DNA from: Acanthochromis polyacanthus
Lineage: Eukaryota; Chordata; Actinopteri; Pomacentridae
DNA: 64,000 nt
Assembly (NCBI RefSeq): GCF_021347895.1
Contig: NC_067123.1
Span: 1,460,762-1,524,761, forward strand
Reading direction: 5' to 3'
Below the pieces are notes generated by a model that searched no databases, was not told the DNA's origin, and saw only the letters and a program-made list of their open reading frames with translations. Of this stretch, positions 54,715-64,000 are shown one piece after another. The position numbers and the translations under genes were made by a program. The first letter of the stretch is position 1. Every line of letters starts with the position of its first letter.

Positions 54715-55890
54715 ACTTTAAGCTGATTTTCTGTCAGTTTTACATCATAGAAGTTACAAAGGAATGTGTGGATTTATTCTAATTTCTGATTTTTACTCAC
54801 TCAGAGCAGAAAAGTCATTTTCAAGGAGAATAAATATACTTTAAGGTTCGGATTGCACCAATTTAGGGAGCAGTGAATGGTCTTAAGGTTGTAAACATCC
54901 ATCAGGACATCTGGACAATTTATAACTTTACACTGAGTTTGGAGGGGAATATTTATCGTCTGTTTTATGTTATTTTGCAGATATCCGTCTTCACTTTGAC
55001 ATGAAAGAGTTGTTTTTGTGCATTTTTGTCAAAAGATCAGATTAATTGACCAAGTTTCAAAGTTTGAAGCAATAAATGGATAAAACAGCTTCTCTAACAC
55101 CAGGTTGTTATTTATACACTGGCATAAAACCAAGAATGAAGGAAACTTAAAGCTGATTTTCTGTCAGTTTTACATCATGTAAGTTACAAAAGAATGTGTG
55201 GATTTATTTTAATTTCTGATATTTACTTCCTGCTGAGAGGCTGGTAAATAAATCAGATGTGACAGAATTTAGAGCAGAGAAGTCATTTTGTGGAGCATAA
55301 ATATATTTAAGGATTAAGATTGTATTAATTTAGGGAACATTAAATTGTCTTTTGGTTGTAAAAACGCATCACGTTTGTTAATTATATTTTACACATTTTG
55401 GATACAGACCAGACTTCAGCACAGGATATAATTATATATAATCTTTATAATTTATAGCTTCCCTCTGTGTTTGGAGGGGAATATTTATACTATTTTACAT
55501 TTGTAATTAAATTACATTATTTTGTAAAAATCTGTCTTCATTTTGACATGAAAGAGGCTTTTTTGGTAAATTTTTGTCAAACAAGCTGGATTATGTTGAC
55601 AATGATTCAATGTTTAAATCAATAGAAACAGCTTCTATAACAGCAGGTTATTGTTGTTCATTTATCAGGCATAAAACCAAGAGTCAAGGAAACTTAAAGC
55701 TGATTTTCTCTCAGTTCTACATCATGTAAAGTTCTTTATTTCTGATCTTTACTTCCTGCCGGGATTCAGAACAGAAAACTGTTTTTTCACAGCATAAATA
55801 GACTTTAATTTCAGACTGCAGCTGTTTAAACAGCAGTAAACTGTCTTTGTTGTAAATAAACATCTGGTTTGTTTTCTGATGTAGGAAGGG
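54715..55890. repeat. Tandem repeat of about 0.43-0.55 kb, 2.4 copies
   Basis: Units start at about 54717, 55147 and 55696, each with CTTAAAGCTGATTTTCT or similar, then CAGTTTTACATCATG. Units 1 and 2 also share GTTTGGAGGGGAATATTTAT, TTTTGACATGAAAGAG-like, ATAAAACAGCTTCT-like and GGCATAAAACCAAGA blocks; unit 3 stops about 200 bp in. Substantial divergence and indels. No coding capacity. Confidence 0.85.
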
Positions 55891-56251
55891 ATTTTTTTAT
55901 TTAGATAGAAGTCTGTGCTGGTCTGGGGAGAAGTCTTTGGAATTTAAAAGTGACTGATCTGGAATAAAAGCTTCATTTATTTCATTTATTCAAACAAAAA
56001 CTCACCATGATTCTGCACATTTCATCTCTGAATTCATCACGTTGTCTTTATTATACTTTCATTATATCTTTGTTGTTATTTTTGTAACTTTCACAGAACA
56101 AAACTCTTCATTTTTCTTTAGTTTCTTTAACTCTCCAGCCTCTAAGACACAATAATCCTGTTATATTTCTGCAGTTTCCACCTCTTTGGACTCTGTGCTC
56201 CAGTGAACCACCAGGAGGTGAATCTCTGCTCCAGTTTGAACTCGTGTGTGT
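55891..56251. other. Unassigned sequence
   Basis: AT-rich; nothing recognised. Confidence 0.4.
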
Positions 56252-58376
56252 GAAGCAGCTTCAGCAGAGACTGGCTTCAACCTTCAGCAGCTTCAGCAGA
56301 GACTGGCTTTAACCTTCAGCAGCTTCAGCAGAGACTGGCTTCAACCTTCAACAGCTTCAGCAGAGACTGGCTTCAACCTTCAGCAGCTTCAGCAGAGACT
56401 GGCTTCAACCTTCAACAGCTTCAGCAGAGACTGACTTCAACTTCAGCCGCTTCAGCAGAGACTGGCTTTAACCTTCAACAGCTTCAGCAGAGACTGGCTT
56501 TAACCTTCAACAGCTTCAGCAGAGACTGGCTTCAACCTTCAGCAGCTTCCGCAGAGACTGGCTCAATTCAACAGCTTCACTGGCTTCAACCTTCAGCAGC
56601 TTCAGCAGAGACTGGCTTTAACCTTCAGCAGCTTCAGCAGAGACTGGCTTCAACCTTCAGCAGCTTCAGCAGAGACTGGCTTTAACCTTCAGCAGCTTCA
56701 GCAGAGACTGGCTTTAACCTTCAGCAGCTTCAGCAGAGACTGGCTTCAACCTTCAGCAGCTTCAGCAGAGACTGGCTTTAACCTTCAGCAGCTTCAGCAG
56801 AGACTGGCTTCAACCTTCAACAGCTTCAGCAGAGACTGGCTTCAACCTTCAACAGCTTCAGCAGAGACTGGCTTCAACCTTCAGCCGCTTCAGCAGAGAC
56901 TGGCTTCAACCTTCAACAGCTTCAGCAGAGACTGGCTTCAACCTTCAGCAGCTTCAGCAGAGACTGGCTTCAACCTTCAGCCGCTTCAGCAGAGACTGGC
57001 TTTAACCTTCAACAGCTTCAGCAGAGACTGGCTTCAACCTTCAGCAGCTTCAGCAGAGACTGGCTTCAACCTTCAGCAGCTTCAGCAGAGACTGGCTTCA
57101 ACCTTCAGCAGCTTCAGCAGAGACTGGCTTTAACCTTCAACAGCTTCAGCAGAGACTGGCTTCAACCTTCAGCAGCTTCAGCAGAGACTGGCTTCAACCT
57201 TCAGCAGCTTCAGCAGAGACTGGCTTTAACCTTCAACAGCTTCAGCAGAGACTGGCTTCAACCTTCAACAGCTTCAGCAGAGACTGGCTTCAACCTTCAA
57301 CAGCTTCAGCAGAGACTGGCTTCAACCTTCAACAGCTTCAGCAGAGACTGGCTTTAACCTTCAACAGCTTCAGCAGAGACTGGCTTTAACCTTCAACAGC
57401 TTCAGCAGAGACTGGCTTTAACCTTCAACAGCTTCGGCAGAGACTGGCTTCAACCTTCAACAGCTTCAGCAGAGACTGGCTTCAACCTTCAGCAGCTTCA
57501 GCAGAGACTGGCTTCAACCTTCAACAGCTTCAGCAGAGACTGGCTTTAACCTTCAACAGCTTCAGCAGAGACTGGCTTCAACCTTCAAAAGCTTCAGCAG
57601 AGACTGGCTTCAACCTTCAGCAGCTTCAGCAGAGACTGGTTTCAACCTTCAACAGCTTCAGCAGAGACTGGCTTTAACCTTCAACAGCTTCAGCAGAGAC
57701 TGGCTTCAACCTTCAGCAGCTTCAGCAGAGACTGGCTTCAACCTTCAGCAGCTTCAGCAGAGACTGGCTTTAACCTTCAGCAGCTTCAGCAGAGACTGGC
57801 TTCAACCTTCAACAGCTTCAGCAGAGACTGGCTTCAACCTTCAGCAGCTTCAGCAGAGACTGGCTTCAACCTTCAGCCGCTTCAGCAGAGACTGGCTTCA
57901 ACCTTCAGCAGCTTCAGCAGAGACTGGCTTCAACCTTCAGCAGCTTCAGCAGAGACTGGCTTTAACCTTCAACAGCTTCAGCAGAGACTGGCTTCAACCT
58001 TCAAAAGCTTCAGCAGAGACTGGCTTCAACCTTCAGCAGCTTCAGCAGAGACTGGCTTCAACCTTCAGCAGCTTCAGCAGAGACTGGCTTTAACCTTCAA
58101 CAGCTTCAGCAGAGACTGGCTTCAACCTTCAAAAGCTTCAGCAGAGACTGGCTTCAACCTTCAACAGCTTCAGCAGAGACTGGCTTCAACCTTCAACAGC
58201 TTCAGCAGAGACTGGCTTTAACCTTCAACAGCTTCAGCAGAGACTGGCTTCAACCTTCAGCAGCTTCAGCAGAGACTGGCTTCAACCTTCAGCAGCTTCA
58301 GCAGAGACTGGCTTCAACCTTCAGCAGCTTCAGCAGAGACTGGCTTCAACCTTCAGCAGCTTCAACATGGACTGGC
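56252..58376. repeat. 32-bp minisatellite, about 66 copies
   Basis: Units CAGCTTCAGCAGAGACTGGC plus TTYAACCTTCAR, highly uniform. The main variation is TTCAACC/TTTAACC and CAGCAG/CAACAG. One damaged stretch lies near 56550-56590. As 32 is not divisible by three, no long ORF forms. Confidence 0.96.
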
Positions 58377-58724
58377 TTTAAACATTAGCGGTGACAGCAG
58401 GTTTCTGGTTTTAATATTCTGATGTTGGACGCTGCCCTGACAACTGTAGACGTGTAGTCTGCAAAAAAGAAAATGAAAATCAGGGAAAAACTGGGGAAAA
58501 AAAACCCACGCTGGAATAAAAACTTTTAAAACACCAGCAAACATCTCACTAATAATGATGTTTGATTTAAATAAAGGAAAACTTTAAAAATCTCACAGTC
58601 AAATCATTATTACTTTTCTATAAATACTGATTTCTGATGTGATGTTTTACTTTGCTTTTTTAGTGTTCATTACTTTCTTACTGTCAAATTTAAAATTTCT
58701 TGTGCTGCTCTTTTTATAACTGCA

Positions 58725-59545
58725 AGAACACCAAACCTACCACCAAGCATGGAGGTGGCAGCATCATGCTCTGTGGAACTGGAGCTTCACACAAAGTAAA
58801 CAGAATAATGAAGAAGGAGAATTAGAACCTAAAACCATCAGCAGAAGGTTGAACTTGGACACAGCTGGATGTTTCAAACAGACAATGAGTCCAAACACAC
58901 ATCAGACGTGGTAAAGAAATGGTTCCATCAGGCTGGAATGAAGGTTCTAGAATGAAGGTTCTAGAATGAAGGTTCTGGACTGGTCTCCCCAAAGTCCTGA
59001 TTTAGACCCATCAAGAACCTGAAGAACCAAATCAGAAAGACCACAAATGTAGTGGAACTGAACCAGAATTGGTGTCATTCAAATACATTTGTCGTCTTTC
59101 TTACTCAGATTTAAGTCAGTTAAACTGATATGATACCGCCACCTCCATGCCTGATGGTAGGGATAGAGCCCAGAAGAGTCAAAACCAGAAGATTAAAACC
59201 AGAAGAACTTAAGTGAGGATGAAACAGACAAATTTAGCTAAATATTAACATTTCTGTTTGTTTATCAATGATCCAGCAGATTTAGTCACATAAACAATCA
59301 TAAATCTATAAAAGAACCAAAACACATGCAGATGTTCCCCCTGTAGTGTTTGATTCTAATGAGTGGATCTGATGGTTCTGTTTGAACTGGATCAGAGTCA
59401 GCAGCTGTAGTCGACTGGAATCACTCAGGAGACGCTAAGAGGTCATCAAACTAAAATAATCTGATTAAAACAACTTTCTAATCAACAAAACTGACATTTT
59501 AAGTTAATTTTTAGTGCTTTAGTATATTTTTGACCCAGATTTATT
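58725..59545 (+). mobile_element. Long-armed Tc1/mariner element, 5'-truncated (copy c)
   Basis: Starts at AACACCAAACCTACCACCAA just before HGGGSIM, runs through the DND/VKKWF-like region (with the GAAGGTTCTAGAAT triplication also seen in copy b), and ends with the right arm (GTCAGCAGCTGTAGTCGACT near 59400). The inverted HGGGS copy (GCCACCTCCATGCCTGATGG) lies near 59138. Its arm is the reverse complement of 3700-4000 in copy a, confirming arms of 250 bp or more. Pseudogenised. Confidence 0.75.
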
Positions 59546-60539
59546 CATATTTACATTTTTAGTTTTCAATCAGATTTCAAGGAGACCTTTAATAAATCTT
59601 TGAATGAACCAAAAATAAAGGATTATTTTGATGTGTTTGAAGGATTCCATTGTAGAAAACAGTTTCAGCAGTCATTGGAAACTTCAGACTAGCATAAGTG
59701 GATGTAAAGTTTGGTTTGTATTTCTGATGTGGGATTTTTACCATTTTTTGCAGTGTATTTTTGCCCGTATTTTCATTTTTCTATTCTGGTTCTGGTCTTA
59801 CTTCTACTTTGCAGGTTTAGCAATGCCTAACTGCTTTCTTCTGTTATTCATTCTCCTGTTGAACAGTTTCCTGTCAGATAATCTGCAGGTGGAGTCTTTA
59901 TTTTCTGTCTGCAGGATGCTGGGACAGGCCTGTGATCATGTCTAACATACAGTATTCATTTATTCTGTTGTCTCCATGTGTTGGCTACTCTGCAGTGATG
60001 TCTTTCATACGTTTTTTCTTCATCTTTAGCTTCCGTCCTCCGTCCTCTACCTTTCATCTCCCCTTCATGGCGGCCGCCTCGGAGAAAACTGCTTTTCCGA
60101 CTTTCTCCTGACGTGACAACAGACGGCAGCTCGGCTCGGCTGGCCGACGGTAATAAACGGCTAATTAGAAGCTCTCTGATAGCTCTCCTCTGACTTTTAA
60201 TTTCCCCTCTGCTGCCTTTTATTCCTCCATCTCCCCTCCATCTCTTTTCCTTTTTTATTCCTCCAGATAACACACATTCAGACAGCAGAGAAGCATTTTG
60301 TTGTTATATTTTAACCACAAAAATGGATCAAAACTGGAAATGATGCCCGCAAAAAAATTTGATTTTTGCAAATTTTAATTTGTTTCTTTAACATCGTGTA
60401 ATCATAAAGATACACCATTTTACTGAAATCAAATCAAGGCACCAAACAGCAGAAATGAGGCGCAAAACCACCAAACTTAGGCCAAAAATTACCAAAACTG
60501 TCAAAATTAGATACAAAATATGACATAAGCAAACCAAAA
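59546..60539. other. Unassigned sequence
   Basis: 59570-59700 resembles the outer arm sequence at 5.6-5.9 kb. The rest has no recognised feature. Confidence 0.4.
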
Positions 60540-61045
60540 TGAGACACAAAAGTGCAAAAAATGAGACACAAACCAACCACAATGAGACACAAACCAGCCA
60601 CAATGAGACACAAACCAACCACACTGAGACACAAACCAACCACAATGAGACACAAACCAACCACAATGAGACACAAACCAACCACAATGAGACACAAACC
60701 AACCACAATGAGATACAAACCAGCCACAATGAGACACAAACCAACCACAATGAGATACAAACCAACCACAATGAGACACAAACCAACCACACTGACACAC
60801 AAACCAACCACAATGAGACACAAACCAACCACACTGACACACAAACCAACCACAATGAGACACAAACCAACCACACTGAGACACAAACCAACCACAATGA
60901 GACACAAACCAACCACAATGAGACACAAACCAACCACAATGAGACACAAACCAACCACAATGAGACACAAACCAACCACAATGAGATACAAACCAACCAC
61001 AATGAGACACAAACCAACCACAATGAGACACAAACCAACCACACT
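60540..61045. repeat. 21-bp minisatellite, about 24 copies
   Basis: Units AATGAGACACAAACCAACCA plus C, with GATAC, CTGAC and CAGCC variants. The 21-bp length keeps several frames open on both strands (up to 218 codons; LVCVSLWLV-type on the minus strand), which are repeat artefacts. Confidence 0.95.
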
Positions 61046-61230
61046 GCTGGTTTTAGACCTTTTAAGGACTGGTTTCAGACTGTTTTAGAACTGTTTTATT
61101 ATTGTTTTTTATGACCGGTTAAGGACTTGCTTCAGACTATATTTTGGACAGTTTTGGACTTTTTTAGGAGTCTTTTATGTCTGGATTTGGTTCAGATTTC
61201 GGTCCTAGTTTTAGACTTTTGTAGGACAAA
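61046..61230. repeat. GGACTGGTTTCAGACTG-type degenerate repeat
   Basis: Repeats of GGACTGGTTTCAGACTG, TTTTGGACTTTTTTAGGAG and similar, as inside the Tc1 copies at 4.3 and 43.0 kb and at 63.6-63.9 kb. Confidence 0.6.
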
Positions 61231-61267
61231 CAATCCATGTTGTTCTTCTCTGACAGTCACCATCAGC

Positions 61268-62722
61268 TGGGTCATTCCAGGTGAAATGAGCAGATATTCC
61301 TTGGGGGTGTTGCTGCACCATCTTCAAATTAGTCCTAAATTTGTATGCCATTAGACAGTCACAAAAGTACTTTCTATGCTAAATTGTAGGCCTGTAGCTC
61401 AAATAGTTTCTGAGTTGTGGGGGTCTGAAATTTTCAGAATTTGGGCTATAAAAAGCCTCGCCAGCCTTTCTTGCATCTTTCAGTGGTTATTTCTCAGCCT
61501 CTAGACATACCAGAGAGCTGTGAGTTGGTAAACAAGGCCTCTGCATGTAGCTATTGCCCCACAAACATCCCCAGGTGTTTCCCTACACTCTGCAGGCCGT
61601 GGGGGCTTGATAAAAATTATAAAAAAATTAAGAGATACCTACTGATGAGTGGGGTTTGGGACCTTAAAAGTACTAGAAATACTGCACAGAAGTGTTCTAA
61701 TACCCCTGGGTTCCATTCTACACAAACTTGTGTGATAACTTAGCAAACTGGAGCTTTCTAGGTACCTCAGTTTGGAAAATATGAGCTCCCAAAGTTGGAC
61801 GAGATTTTTAATTGGCTATTTTTGGTGGCAAAAATCTCAGTGTGGGACAGGTACCAGAGACCCCACATTTTTCTACAAGACAGTTCCATCTGTCTTCTAT
61901 CACTGTAAAAAGCTTTTTGAAGGTAGTCACCTTTAACAAAGAACCAAACATACATAATACTACCATTGGAATGACTACTAATACTTGTATCCCAATTTAA
62001 AGTACTGAAAAGCAAAAAAAAACATTTTGACATCACCCATGCCATTTGGAGTAAGAATATCTCAGTAACTACAAATATAACCCTGCTGCTTTTTTGTACA
62101 GTGATAGAAGACAGATGGAACTGTCTTGTAGAAAAATTTGGGGTCTCTGGTACCTGTCCCACACTGAGATTTTTGCCACCAAAAATAGCCAATTTAAAAT
62201 CTCGTCCAACTTTGGGAGCTCATATTTTCCAAACTGAGGTACCAAGAAAGCTCCAGTTTGCTAAGTTATCACACAAGTTTGTGTAGAATGGAACCCAGGG
62301 GTGTTAGAACACTTCTGTGCAGTATTTCTAGTACTTTTAAGGTCCCAAACCCCACTCGTGAGAAGGTGTCTCTTAATTTTTTTATCATTTTTATCAAGCC
62401 CCCACGGCCTGCAGAGTGTAGGGAAACACCTGGGGATGTTTGTGGGGCACTAGCTACATGCAGAGGCCTTGTTTACCAACTCACAGCTCTCTGGTATGTC
62501 TAGAGGCTGAGAAATAACCACTGAAAGATGCAAAAAACGCTGGCGAGGCTTTTTATAGCCCAAATTCTGAGAATTTCAGACCCCCACAACTCAGAAACTA
62601 TTTGAGCTACAGGCCTACAATTTAGCATAGAAAGTACTTTTGTGACTATCTAATGGCAAATTTAGGACTAATTTGAAGATGGTGCAGCAACCACCATCTG
62701 GTGAAACCACACGGAATGACCC
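61268..62722. mobile_element. Foldback-type element: 1.45-kb near-perfect palindrome
   Basis: Left arm about 61268-61912, right arm about 62089-62722, central spacer about 176 bp. The arms pair with few mismatches. Outer ends are GGGTCATTCC and GGAATGACCC; the first 40 or so bases inside them diverge, then pairing is nearly continuous (GTTGCTGCACCATCTTCAAA onward). The short ORFs inside mirror each other and lack domains. No target duplication was recognised. Confidence 0.93.
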
Positions 62723-63540
62723 AACTTCTCCAGAGAGGCGTTCTGTTGCTGACTGACGGTTTTACATTGACAAGAAAATCCGAGCTGATTTGTGGATTTT
62801 GCAGCATTTATAATGAAAATATCAGCTGGTTTGTGTTTATTTTGGCCAACGGTCTTGTTGCTGAGCTCATTTGATGCTGCAGCATGTTCAGGAGATTAAT
62901 CAGAGGACAGAAAGAAAAGATGAAAAGACAAAGGAGAAACTGTGAGAAATCTGATCTGCTGGAAGGTTAGAGAGAGAAACCATCCTGTAAGAGGAGAGGA
63001 AGTGAAGCCGGTAATTACAGAAAGAGGAAAAAGCTCCTCTTCCTTCACCGTGAACTCGGTTTCACCTCTTTTTCAGCTGCCAAATCCACTCGTTCTCCTC
63101 CTCGTGTCCTTTCATCTGCGGTCCTCCTCAGATCCTCTTTCAGTTTCACTTTCCTTACCCTGAATGTTGCCTTAAACTCCAACTCCCTCCTTCACCTCCT
63201 CCTCTTTTATCTCTTCACAATCGATATGAGCCGAGGCTGTTTGACTCCCAGCAAAGCCTCAAACTCGACCTTTCTTAACTCAGCGCCTCTTTTTGTATTT
63301 TACATCTTTATTATTATTTTTAATGCTTTAAATGGGTTGATGCTGCCGTATTTATCACTCAGAGCGTGACGTCTTTTCATGTAAGAACTGCTCAAACTTT
63401 AGAGACTGTTTTAGTTGCTGAATATTTAGCTTTTATTCAAAATTAACATTTCTTTATTGGGATTATGGTCCGCTATTTTTAATGTTCAGAACTTTTATCA
63501 CAAACTGAAACCAGTTTTAGAAATAGTCACAAAAAAGTAA
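62723..63540. other. Unassigned sequence
   Basis: Nothing recognised beyond pyrimidine-rich stretches near 63.1-63.2 kb. Confidence 0.4.
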
Positions 63541-63870
63541 AAAAAAAAAAAAAACACAGAATTGGGACCAAAACCTAAACTACTCCTAAAAAAGTCCAAG
63601 ACCCGCCCAAGATCGTCTGAAACCAGGACCAAAATCAAACCTAAACCAGTCCTAAGCATGTTTAGAACCAACCAGAATACAGCCTGAAACCAGTCCTAAA
63701 AAAGTGAAAAACCAGAACCAAAACTGCTCCTACAAGAAAGTCCAGGATCCGCCCCAGACCATCTAAAACCAGTCCTGATCCAGGACCAGTTCCAGAGAAA
63801 AATAAATCCTAAAACAACTTTCAATCACATCCAAAACCAGGGGAACCAAGACTGGAACCAAACAAACCGG
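63541..63870. repeat. GGACTGGTTT-type degenerate repeat (minus orientation)
   Basis: After an A-run, blocks such as CTAAACTACTCCTAAAAAAG, TCCAAGACCCGCCCAAGA and CAGTCCTGATCCAGGACCAG recur in the order seen at 4325-4500 and, on the other strand, at 42.9-43.2 kb. No transposase sequence accompanies it here. Confidence 0.65.
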
Positions 63871-64000
63871 TCCCAAAAAAGTTGATAAACGAGAGAAACC
63901 ATCAGAAAAAGACGAGGAAAAGAAAAAGGAAAACCCCTCCAGTTAGATGAACACAAACTGTCTGCAGCTCAACACACACCTTCTGTCAGCAGAAATCTGA

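Noticed and set aside
60388..61044. A 218-residue membrane-like protein (VCVSLWL repeats) and its overlapping frames
   Set aside because: Translation of a 21-bp minisatellite; several frames are open at once on both strands.
61767..62192. A 141-codon ORF in the palindrome
   Set aside because: It reads across the palindrome arm and spacer, its peptide mirrors itself, and no domain is visible.

Overview
The window reads as non-coding, repeat-dense DNA from a bony fish, most likely a percomorph teleost. The evidence is the mix of repeats: teleost-type Tc1/mariner copies, an L2-type LINE, a piggyBac element, a Penelope-like retroelement, a tRNA-headed SINE with a (GATG)n tail, and long TG microsatellites. 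I found no host protein-coding exon, rRNA or functional tRNA that I can defend. Every convincing coding region belongs to a mobile element. Species assignment is inference.

Layout. 0-10 kb holds unassigned sequence, a TIR element (1500-2122), a decayed Tc1 copy with very long inverted arms (about 3535-5250, with extra arm copies to 6003), and a dispersed repeat with a 60-bp core. 10-15.3 kb holds a Penelope-like element on the minus strand. It has an SGNH-hydrolase ORF1, a reverse transcriptase and a GIY-YIG endonuclease, and it has split a TTAGGG-rich MITE-like repeat in two. 15.3-19 kb holds a minisatellite, a MITE with 100-bp TIRs and unassigned DNA. 19-25 kb is a nest: an L2 LINE interrupted by a foldback-like repeat, which is itself interrupted at TTAA by a nearly intact two-exon piggyBac element; an internally deleted Tc1 copy sits in the TG/TA tract after the L2 3' end.

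25.8-30.15 kb is a giant minisatellite of 18/21-bp units that keeps one 1486-codon reading frame open. 31.7-38.2 kb holds four arrays (31.8, 33.3, 35.1 and 36.7 kb) whose 24-29-bp unit, read on the appropriate strand, encodes MKHGGGSIM, a conserved stretch of Tc1 transposases. The smallest array still lies inside a recognisable transposase remnant. 39-47 kb holds paired diverged repeats, a LINE tail, an intact MITE-like copy with a (GCGT)n tail, a SINE with a clean 9-bp TSD, and two more Tc1 copies, one carrying a hAT-like MITE. 45-52 kb contains T/G-rich degenerate repeat tracts. 52-61 kb contains further minisatellites (31-bp, 32-bp, 21-bp), a ~450-550-bp triplication and a third copy of the long-armed Tc1. 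61.3-62.7 kb is a 1.45-kb near-perfect palindrome.

How the parts relate. The elements act on each other more than on any host gene. Transposase segments appear to have been converted into satellite DNA, retroelements have been broken by DNA transposons, and tandem duplication recurs at 18 bp to 0.5 kb. The most interesting items are the transposase-derived satellites, the Penelope-like element with an SGNH ORF1, the dispersed 60-bp motif whose copies tend to keep a reading frame, the giant open minisatellite and the long palindrome. Boundaries quoted for decayed repeats are approximate, read by eye.
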